Shown piece by piece: positions 55,770-64,000 of a stretch of DNA of 64,000 bases. Numbering within the stretch: position 1 is the first letter of the stretch; each line of letters begins with the position of its first letter. The stretch spans positions 72,674,712 through 72,738,711 of the forward strand of contig NC_077224.1 in assembly GCF_024763615.1 (NCBI RefSeq), written 5' to 3'. Made by a program: the position numbers and the translations under genes. The stretch is from Phlebotomus papatasi. Taxonomy: Eukaryota > Arthropoda > Insecta > Diptera > Psychodidae. The notes below the pieces were generated by a model. The model was not told the origin of the DNA. It saw only the letters and a list, made by a program, of their open reading frames with translations, and did no database searches.

Positions 55770-55999
55770 TCGCACACAAATTGATTCGCACACACTCTGG
55801 CTTCGAACATATTATATTTTTTCCATGTTTCTTTAAAGAATCTGACCGAATTTTTCAGAAAATGTCTGGCCTATAAGACTGGCTTTTAAAATATATAATA
55901 AGATCAGATTCAGACTAATAAGATCAGATTCATACAAGGAATATTTATAAAATATAAATTATTCAAAGCCAAAGTGTGTGCAAATCCTAAAAGCCTTCA
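55770..55999. mobile_element. Cryptic CGCACACAC-TTCGAA family MITE, copy B
   Basis: TTCGCACACACTCTGGCTTCGAACAT on the left is mirrored by TTCAAAGCCAAAGTGTGTGC and AAATCCTAAAAGCCTTC on the right. A short duplication (AGATCAGATTCA) lies in the middle. It belongs with 39412-39567 and 60462-60620. Confidence 0.65.
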
Positions 56000-56153
56000 T
56001 CTATTTATGATCTACTGTTCTAATAAATTTGTTTACTCATTAATATATTTGTTTCTCAATAAGTCCAATAAGTCGTAGAGAAATTTCATAATTGCCAAGA
56101 AATTAATCGTAACATAAAAATATCTACAATTTTTTTATGCTCATTGCAAGGCG

Positions 56154-56374
56154 TAGGGTAAGATGGGGTAATTTGGAATCATGTATATTCTGGAATTTTG
56201 TGACTTTCTTACTGTTTCAGATGGCAAAAGGAAAAATGAAAACGAGGAAGTACTCTCGAATGTAAATTCTTGTACTTCTTCGTGGTTTTCTTTTTCTCTT
56301 TAACCATCTGAAACAGTTAAAAAATCTCAAAATTCCAGAATAAACATGACTCCAAATTACCCCACCTTGCCCTA
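56154..56374. mobile_element. TAGGGTAAGATG-ended MITE, copy 2
   Basis: The left TAGGGTAAGATGGGGTAATT mirrors the right AATTACCCCACCTTGCCCTA. The inner ACTGTTTCAGATGGCAAAAG mirrors AACCATCTGAAACAGT. Related to 27776-27983. Confidence 0.85.
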
Positions 56375-57000
56375 TTGTAAAATTTTGGAGAATTTTCCGT
56401 AGATTAAGTTTCGAAAATTTGAAAGTTTGTATGAAACTTATAAGAATTTCATAATTTAGACGATTATTATACAAAATAACAATAAAAAAATAATTCCTGA
56501 ACAAAAAGTTACAGTTTTTCAATTGGATAGTTCTTGATATGGGGAAGTGAAACTATTTCGAGCTTTGGAGGTTATGCTGATAGGGAACACAGAAGATGTT
56601 TGAGACACATTTTCGTGTTTCGACTTTGAGGCATTATTTCATAGATCCGAGAAATTGTTTTATAATTTTTTATGGCCAAGTATTGTAGTGACGCGAGATA
56701 TTCGCAAATTAAACCCAGAGAAACTTTGCAAATTGTTGAAAAGGAAAATCTTGATTATTTATAGTTACTACTAAATAAAAAGAGAAAAACTGAGACATCG
56801 AAAACATACTTATTTGATCAATTTTTAGAGAATGGTTTAGAGAATTTAAAAGATGAAACTCAGGATATCTATTCTTTTAGTCATGCTACAACTAAGTGCC
56901 CCTTACGATTGTGTAGTGGTTTAATTCGCATTTACTTTGATAATCGACCAAAAATCACCTTGTCCTACACTACCACTGTCCCAACTTCCCTGCTCTCCCT

Positions 57001-58072
57001 TAGGGGAAGTGCTTATAATTTTGGACAGTCTGCATATAAGCATCGAAGTTCCAAGTTTGAAGTGCGATATTTTCAATACTAATTGACTTTTTTTGTTACT
57101 CTCTTTTCAGAAGGATTGTTTAGAAACTTGGCAAGCTATTTATCATCTCATTTTTACTAAAATTAGTTTTAATACGTTTAAAAATGAATTGATATGTAGA
57201 GGTGACCTTGGCTCTTATTTTGGACAACTTGGTTATTAATTTTTACAACTTGTCTGTAAATTTGGACAGATAATCCGCCTCAATAGGATGCCCATTGTTC
57301 TTAATTTGATGAACCAATCTTGCCAAGTCCTCTTCCTGTTCATGTAAGGGAAACGTAGAATGTCACAAGAAGCCCGGAAACTTTCCATATCATTCATTAA
57401 AGTGAGTTGACTTCGGTGCTCCAAGTACGTGCGGATTCGCTCATTCCCTGACCTTTCCGGGAGCCTTTCAAGGCATTTCTCGCTACATCTCTTTCGTAGA
57501 GATGATGCTCCTTTGTTTCTCCAGGCATTTGTCCAACCTAGTCATCACAAAAGCTAAAACTTCACGAAATTTCGTGAGAAAAACACCTGTCCAAAATAAG
57601 AATCATCACCTCACTGGTGAATGTCTTAAAAAATTTCCCATTTTTCACACGAAAAATATAATTCACAAGGCAAATCTCACTTCAGGTCAAATGTACAAAT
57701 CATCAGTAACGTGAATCAACACAATATTCAATGAATATTCAATAATAGCACTCAAAAACAGCGAACAAACTTTGTTAGTACTTCACCAAAACTAAATAAG
57801 ACTGAAGTAAGCCACGAAGTTCTGTCATATTTCTCGTAAGCAATTGCTCACACTGAATTTTCAACAAAGCAATTTCAACTCAAATCATATTCAAATTTTA
57901 ACGTATTTAGTGTCAAAATCTTCCAAAAAGAACAAATATTTAGATAGAATTCATTTTTCATCAAATATTGGAATAAAAATCCATCATTTTAATCAATTTA
58001 TTTTTAGTGTCCAATGTTATCTTCAAAGTGTCCAAAATAAGAAACTGGACAAAATTATGAGCACTTACCCTA
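57001..58072. mobile_element. TAGGGGAAGTGCTTATAATT-ended element with TTTTGGACA repeats
   Basis: The left TAGGGGAAGTGCTTATAATT and right AAATTATGAGCACTTACCCTA are inverted. The word TTTTGGACA, or its complement TGTCCAAAA, recurs near 57020, 57219, 57260, 57530, 57587, 58009, 58028 and 58047. The small frames (minus 57236-57424, plus 57502-57714) match no known family. The element is about 1.07 kb and apparently non-autonomous. Confidence 0.7.
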
Positions 58073-58242
58073 TATGATTTTTTGCGTATTACTAAACAAA
58101 GTTGGGTATTATTATAATTTAATTCATTTAAAAATTTGGCAAAAAATCGCCCTAAATGAACAAGTTTGAATGTAACCCTGGAAATTTTAAGATTAAATTC
58201 TGAGTTATTTTTGATTCAAAGTATATTAATCTACAACATAGA

Positions 58243-58459
58243 TAGGGGGAAGTGGGGCTCTTTGAATGTGGGACAGCTTTAAAATTAGAATTTTTCACCT
58301 ATTTTTAAATAAAGCTGAGCCTTATCGTGATATAATTTAGCTGAACAAACAGATTGAGAAGTCTAATTATATTATGAAGTGGCTCACTTCCAATTAAACA
58401 TAGGAGAAAAATCCCAATTTCAAAGCTGCCCCACATTCAAAGGTGCCCCCTTCTCCCTA
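58243..58459. mobile_element. TAGGGGGAAGTGGGGC-ended MITE (217 bp)
   Basis: The left TAGGGGGAAGTGGGGCTCTT then TGAATGTGGGACAGCTTT is mirrored by AAAGCTGCCCCACATTCAAA and GTGCCCCCTTCTCCCTA. Arms are about 45 bp. Non-coding. Confidence 0.85.
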
Positions 58460-60461
58460 TATCACAAATCAATTGTAGCAGTTAATATCTATCGACGTCT
58501 TAACATCGATACCCCCCTTGCCACGAAATGACGGCCAAATTCACTCACTGGTTGTGTGTGTTAAAGACGATCATTAAGAACTAATTACTAATGTTTATTT
58601 CTTTACTTTCTAATTTATTTTTAAGTTTCATTTTATATTGCTTAATTCATCGCGATTTTTCCCTTCCCAAAATGTTCTTAATCTTTCAACTAGATTTATT
58701 TCTAATAGCCGGCCGATTAACTCTACAATTTGCTAATGAACTAATAATTTCCGACAAGATTTGGTGAATTCTTATTGAGCTAATTTCCGGACTAAAAGGC
58801 CCTCTAACACTTGTCAAAATTCAAGAGAGTGGCGAACGATGTGCTGAATGAGTGTTTTATGAAGCCTAAAAAAATGGTTCCAACACCAAATTGATGAATG
58901 ACAAATTGCTCTAACTGTTCTATACATCAACTTTTTTCCTGCATCATTTGAACAATCCATTGAAAATTTTTAGTGAAAGAGGTGTGCAATAGAAAAATGG
59001 GTGAAAAGTGTTCTATAGGTTGGATTTTTTTTCGGAGAAACCATCATTTACTACATTTCGGAATGCGATAGTGAATTGGAGCATAAAATTAACCACATTA
59101 GGATTGAGTTGTTATGGGAAAAAGTTGACATTTTTTCGAGCATCACTTTAAAATATAATAAAATTTAATTTTAGATTGTGTCACATGAAGACATTCATCA
59201 AAGAGATGTTCTCGACTATTCGAGGGAGGGAATACAATTTTGTGAATTTTCAACTCATGTCATAATCCGGAACAGTTTCATTTTGCTTTTTAATACACAA
59301 TTTATCTTGGTTCATGTGGCTGTCTTTCTCTCTCTTTCTAAAAATATAATTGTGCCTTCGCATTTGGGACTCTTGTGGGTTGGTAAAATCGTCCAAAAAC
59401 ACTTTCAAATGAGGATGAAAGAGGAATTTTGTCGACGATCACAAACGGTGAGTGTGAAGATGATGGTGCAGTTCAGAAAACAAACCAATTTAACACTATG
59501 GGGTTTTATCGTTAGAAAAAAATCTCCGCACGAAGAGGAAAATAACAAGAAGTTGTAGGTGGTGATAGAGAGAATTAAATTTAAGTGAGATATTTTCTCA
59601 AATTGAATTTGAATGATGTTCAAGAGACAGTCTTCAGAATGTTTTCCAATTTGATAATATCCACTCGGAAATTCCAAGACGACTGCTCAAAATGTTCTTC
59701 ATCTTTCATCAAAATTTCTACTTCAAGGAATGCCGAAAGGGATGAAATCAATTATCCAAAATAATTTTTTTACACTCCAGAAGCTCAAAATTCTCTCAAG
59801 AGCGTCTCAAGTGATGAAATTCACTTGAGAATTGTTTTATCACACTTTTCTTTCTTCCATTTGCAGCCTCTTAATTAGTGCTATAGAGAACTTATTTGCT
59901 CAATTGAAAAATTCTACATCACTTAATTGCTCAAATTCCACCGCGATATTAGATGCTCTTTCTAGAGATTATCGCATTTCTCATTAAATTCTTTGCCACT
60001 TGCAACTCGACTTCCTTCACCAAGATCTCATTTTTCCCACATTTTTTTTTTGATAAAGAAGAAGAATAAAAAAAAATTTTCTTTATAATGGTAAAAGTGG
60101 AAGAATGGTAATGCAACAGACATTAATTGCACTTAGATACCACAAAGTAAACAGTTTATTAGTATGAATGGGAGCAAATAGAGAAATATTGAGAGCAATT
60201 ATTTGTTTAAATGTTTCAAGTGTTTAATGACGGTTTTCTTTTCTAAAAGATACCATTTGCAAAATGTTTTTCCATGAAAGGAAAACCATTGGGGGTAGTG
60301 GGATTTTCTTTTTAATAGAAAGATTAAAGCATTATCCAGATGATATTAAATATTTAGACTTATAAAATCGTTTTGTTCAATCACTTTCTAGAGAGGGAGA
60401 GAGCTTAGAAATAAAGTGCATGTATGAAAGTATTCTAAACTTTAGCCAAATGAAGCTTAGA
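58460..60461. other. Non-coding stretch
   Basis: A 126-codon plus-strand frame (59178-59558) has no domain, splice or paralogue support and is not called a gene. Nothing else could be supported. Confidence 0.4.
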
Positions 60462-60620
60462 GGAAGGTTTTCAGGCTTCGCACACACCCAGTATTCGAAT
60501 CGAACGCTTCATAGTTTTCCCATATTCTAGGCTAGTTGCATTAAAGGAAAATGTAGGAAAAATTTGAAGTGTTCAAAGCCAGAATGGCCAGAATGCGTGC
60601 GAAGCCTGAAAGCCGTCCCT
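60462..60620. mobile_element. GGNTTTCAGGCTTCGCAC MITE, copy C (best preserved)
   Basis: The left TTTTCAGGCTTCGCACACAC and TTCGAATCGAACGCTTCATA are mirrored by GTGTTCAAAGCCAGAATGG and ATGCGTGCGAAGCCTGAAAG. The arms run about 70 bp of a 159-bp element. Confidence 0.8.
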
Positions 60621-61081
60621 ACACTGGCATTCTATAATATCCTGAAAAAATTACTTTTCTGACTTTTGTATTTTTGTTTTTTTGAATGGTAAAAGAATAT
60701 TTACAGAAAATTTCGTAATATTTCTTAAAGCATTTCAAAGTTTCCGAAATTTCAAAACATAATTTATAACACTCTTATCTGAGAGATTTTTTTTTTTAAA
60801 TTCATACGAATAAATTCCTGCTCATTTGATCTTTTCCAGTTATATTTTTTGGAATATACTGTTTTCTTAATTTGTTTTAAGTAAAAGAAATTTTTATTTA
60901 CAAGAAATTATTAAAATTTGATTTATTTTAAAAACAATATCAATTGTTTGAATTGTTAGAAAAAACTTCAACTGTTGAGAAATGAAAATTCATTTGTATA
61001 AAAATTTAATATTTTTCAAAGAATTATAAAGTTTCCAAAAATTCAAGATTTATTTTTAACTGTTCAAATTGAGAAATTTTT

Positions 61082-61378
61082 TACTGCTCGAACTAAAAGA
61101 GAGCAGTTATATAATCGACTTTTTTTCAACTTTTCACCATCTTAGAGTTTGAACGGTAAAAGATATCAACTTCCGGTTTTCGATAACCCCAATAAAAAAA
61201 TGATATCTGTAGACGTCTTTTTTCCAATACCTCCAACCCCTCTAAAACCATGTTTTTTGGTTTCTCTCGGAAACGGCTCCGAGGATTTCTTTTATTTTTG
61301 GATATGTTTTAGAGGTGGTCCGGGCCAACATTTCGTCCAAACATACCTATGACCTAAAAAATTACCATCTTGAATTTT
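61082..61378. repeat. Dispersed repeat with CATACCTATGACCTAAAAAA, unit 1
   Basis: Starts TTACTGCTCGAACT, continues through ACGGTAAAAGATATCAACTT and ends CCAAACATACCTATGACCTA. About 200 bp of its right part is repeated directly at 61557-61809. Its left part matches 51.9 kb in reverse. Confidence 0.7.
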
Positions 61379-61556
61379 TCTATTTCTATGGATCTATTTT
61401 TCAACTGATTTGGATAAATTTGGATTTTTTGGAAAGGTCTTGAAATTCCCAATCCGATTGCATCGGTCGCAATCAATAATCAATCGGTTAAATATCCTTA
61501 AATGAGCAAATCTTTTTTAAATATTCTTTTTTTCTGTCCGTAAACTTGTTATTCAA

Positions 61557-61809
61557 CTAGAGGCGAAGCGGTAAGAGATACGAACTTAAGATCCTCGGAG
61601 GACCCCCGCATAAGTCGACGCAAGGAACATTATTATGATTTTTATTTTCCCCCAAACCCCTCGCTCCATCCCGTCCAAAACCATTTTTTGGTTTTTCTCG
61701 AAAACTTCTCCTACGATTTCTTTATTTTTGGATAGGTTTTGGAGGTGCTCCAGGTAAACATTTTGTCCAAACATACCTATGACCTAAAAAAATCGCCATT
61801 TTGAATTTT
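61557..61809. repeat. Dispersed repeat with CATACCTATGACCTAAAAAA, unit 2
   Basis: Repeats unit 1 from GGTAAGAGATA... through ACCATTTTTTGGTTTTTCTC and TCCAAACATACCTATGACC. The distance between equivalent points is about 410-430 bp. The short minus-strand frame across it is incidental. Confidence 0.7.
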
Positions 61810-62156
61810 CGGAGGTCAAAGTTTAACTGGTCTTGAAATCAGTTATGATGCGGTCCATTATCCGAGAATAAGTCAAGTTTTTTTTTGGAAATTATTTAAA
61901 TTTTTGTTGACTTCATTAAAAGAACATTTATGACATTCATAAAAAGAAAACATTCACTGTGAGTGGTAAAAAATATATATTTAATTGCTTAAAATTTTAT
62001 AAAATTTCCCAAATAGTTTAAAAGTTTCCAAAATTTCACGATCTAATTTATAACATTTTGATTTCAGACTGAAGTCGTTGCTTGGACTGTAGCTGTGGGT
62101 CCCACATCGGTCTAAGATTCCCTCTAAAAATGTTTTTCAAATTCTGAAATTCTATA

Positions 62157-62517
62157 AAGCTGTCTATACACTAGGAGAAAATTTCATCAATATTTGCTAT
62201 CAATATTTAATATTGATGAAAATTGCCTACACATTAGTAAAACATATGGACATAAATTTGGATTATTGAAGAAAATTTGTCTAATGTGGAAGCAATTTCT
62301 TCAATATTCGTTTCAATATGGATGACTTTTCTTCCATATTGTCTTTCAATATTGTTTACCCCTACACATTGAGACAAATATCATCAATATTATTTTTCCA
62401 TAATATTATTGAAGTGCAATATGGAAGAAATGGTCGATATCAAGTTCATTAGATATTTTCATCAATATATTAATTTTCGTTTTCACGCAAATATTTTTCC
62501 TAATGTATAGACAGCTT
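62157..62517. mobile_element. AAGCTGTCTATACA-ended MITE (361 bp) with TCAATATT repeats
   Basis: The left AAGCTGTCTATACACTAGGA and right TCCTAATGTATAGACAGCTT are near-perfect inverted ends. The interior repeats TCAATATT / AATATTGA and CTACACATT about every 60 bp on both strands. Non-coding. Confidence 0.8.
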
Positions 62518-63010
62518 AAGAGATATTTCTTAATAGGTTCTTTTTTCTAAAATATCACACTTTGCCTTTCCCTCAGTATACATAATTCGAGTAATAAAAG
62601 TTAAAAAAAAAAACATATTAGAGAAATATTAGATTTTTTCTTTAATTTAATTTAAAAAATAATATGGGAAATGTTTGAAATTTTCCTAATTACAAAAATT
62701 TTCTGTAAATTACGAAATATATATTTTTCATAATTCTAATAACTAATTTAAAAATTGTTACTATTATTTTAACTAAAACATCGCAATTTTATTAAATTGA
62801 ATAATTAGAATGGTGAAATTAGTAAACCATTTAATTTCGTCAGTAAAAAAATATTTCTATTTCATTAAGCGAAATAGTTATTATTATTATAAAAACTTAT
62901 CTAAAATTGGTAACAATAGAGAAACCTATTTTAAATCTAATTTTATAGTCACTATTTCACAAATTATCCTAATTAAACAAATACTCAAGGGGTTAATCAT
63001 AAATAAATTA
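62518..63010. other. Very AT-rich non-coding stretch
   Basis: Low-complexity A/T. The 82-codon frame at 62810-63058 is Lys/Asn/Ile/Tyr-rich, as expected from AT-rich chance sequence. Confidence 0.45.
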
Positions 63011-63019
63011 GAGTGGTTC

Positions 63020-63150
63020 GAGCTCCCAGTTTCCCGAAAAAATATATGGGTCCTCTAAGTTCCCCATGAGTTCCCTGAAAATATTTATGAATTCTCAGAA
63101 TTCCTTGAAAAAATACACGAATTCCCCAGGTTCCCTGAAAATATTATGGA
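63020..63150. repeat. GTTCCCTGAAAATAT minisatellite, left part
   Basis: Degenerate units of about 33 bp with the core GTTCCCTGAAAATATNTNTG. It is the reverse complement of the pattern at 31390-31650. Confidence 0.7.
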
Positions 63151-63179
63151 TTCCCCGCACAATAAAAAATTTCAGCTAC

Positions 63180-63410
63180 TTTACCATGATTTTCATTGTA
63201 AATTTTACATAAAATCGTGTGTACTGATACACATTTGTGTAATTTGTACACATTTTGTCTGAAAATTGTGCAATTTGTACACACTTTTCTGAAAACTGTG
63301 TAATTTTACACGAAATATGTAAGAAAGTGTACACAATTGTGTAATCATTCGCGGTTGGTTACACAGTTTACTATTACATAAAATTTAAATTACACATTTT
63401 CAGATTACGC
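63180..63410. mobile_element. GTGTAATTTGTACACA repeat block, probable insertion
   Basis: GTGTAAT / ATTACAC and TGTACACA words occur at least ten times in both orientations within about 230 bp, between two parts of the GTTCCCTGAAAA minisatellite. The outer words TTTTACATAAAATC and ATTACATAAAATTTAAATTA may be its ends. Non-coding. Confidence 0.5.
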
Positions 63411-63479
63411 GTTTTGCTTAAGTACATACTTGAGTAACTTTACGAGAATAATCCTGGTAAAAAAGCAAACCAACGATCA

Positions 63480-63710
63480 TTCTTGTAATCTTTTGTCACT
63501 CTGTGGGTTCCGAGAAAAATATATGAGTTTTCTAAAAAATGTATAAGTTCCCCGGGTTCTCTAAAATTATATGGGTTCCTCGTGAGTTCCCTGAAAAATA
63601 TATGTGTTCCCTGAGCTACTTGAGAGTTTACTGAAAAATGTATAGGTTCTCCGGTTTCCCGGTAAGTTTCGCGAGTGCTCTGTAGGTTTCCCTTTGAGTT
63701 ACCCCTTGAA
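63480..63710. repeat. GTTCCCTGAAAATAT minisatellite, right part
   Basis: About seven more units with the same core and orientation as 63020-63150. The minus-strand frame here is produced by the repeat. Confidence 0.7.
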
Positions 63711-64000
63711 AATACTGACCATAGCTCCAACAAAATTTAATTTATAACTTCCTACTCGTAATAATCACATTTATCTGAGTGTACTTCTAAATATATCTCA
63801 TAATTAATAAAGTTATGACCAATACCTAATTTTACTGGTTTTTAGTCACTAAAAGAAAGCCTCCATAATTTGCTAAAACAGATTGTTTTGTGCAATTATC
63901 GCAAAAACCCATAAAATTCACTTAATGTTAGCGTTGAAAATTGTGAGGCTCGTGTGTTGAAATAAATTCCGCAGCTAAATTAACCAATTTTATTGATTAA

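Larger units (their letters stand above)
55380..57002. mobile_element. TTAGGGGAGAG-ended element (about 1.6 kb)
   Basis: The left TTAGGGGAGAGTCTGCATG and right GTCCCAACTTCCCTGCTCTC then CCTTA are imperfect inverted ends. It contains at least two other elements (55770-55999 and 56154-56374). It shares its final TA with the start of the next element (57001). No transposase was recognised; support rests only on the termini. Confidence 0.45.

Noticed and set aside
59178..59558. 126-codon plus-strand frame as a gene
   Set aside because: No domain, no splice sites, AT-driven composition, and an overlapping minus frame of similar quality.
1..64000. CRISPR arrays, bacterial operons, phage or riboswitches
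   Set aside because: No direct-repeat/spacer arrays or operon structure; composition and elements are those of an insect nuclear genome.

Overview
KIND OF ORGANISM. The window is AT-rich (roughly two-thirds A+T by eye), has no operons and almost no long reading frames, and is crowded with short inverted-repeat transposons, SINE-like sequences and mariner relics. The one long reading frame is a BEL/Pao retrotransposon polyprotein. This fits an insect nuclear genome, most likely a nematoceran fly (sand fly or mosquito type). That is inference from repeat types and composition; no species-diagnostic gene was found. LAYOUT. 0-2.4 kb: a TTTTGG-rich dispersed repeat, a probable truncated non-LTR retrotransposon 3' end with a GATA-type tail, a GC-richer stretch, and a TIR element full of ACACC words that carries an internal duplication around a tRNA-like sequence. 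2.4-11.5 kb: several TIR elements, quiet AT-rich DNA, and a long foldback flanked by GATCGGC repeats. 12.6-13.4 kb: a cluster of GAAAGAGA words. 14.3-16.6 kb: a decayed tandem array with about 140-bp spacing built around the palindrome TTGACAGCTGTCAA, broken by two pogo-like elements and one hAT-like element. 17.36-17.53 kb: a minus-strand coding exon. 18.75-25.94 kb: a pogo-like element split by a complete BEL/Pao retrotransposon (18832-25694) with LTRs that read as identical, a 5-bp target duplication and one open gag-pol frame. 26.4-29 kb: a GATCGG element and two dead mariner copies in opposite orientations. 31-36.3 kb: AGGTTATG hairpins, a GGGGAACCC minisatellite, an interrupted TIR element, and an inverted copy of the 6.25-7.18 kb element. 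38.4-40.4 kb: a TTTAGTACA repeat field. 42.4-43.8 kb: a second copy of the TTTTGG repeat and a hAT-like MITE. 44.58-44.85 kb: a minus-strand 5' coding exon. 46.8-53.4 kb: a MITE family with long TIRs (at least five copies) and a SINE with a 12-bp target duplication. 55.4-63.7 kb: more TIR elements and minisatellites. HOST GENE. The two minus-strand exons (44846-44575 and 17533-17357) are phase-compatible. Joined, they would create a KRVSF motif of the protein phosphatase 1 docking type. The best reading is that most of the window is one intron of about 27 kb of a single minus-strand gene, filled by successive transposon insertions. Nested insertions give a relative order: the BEL element, with matching LTRs, is the youngest event that can be read here.
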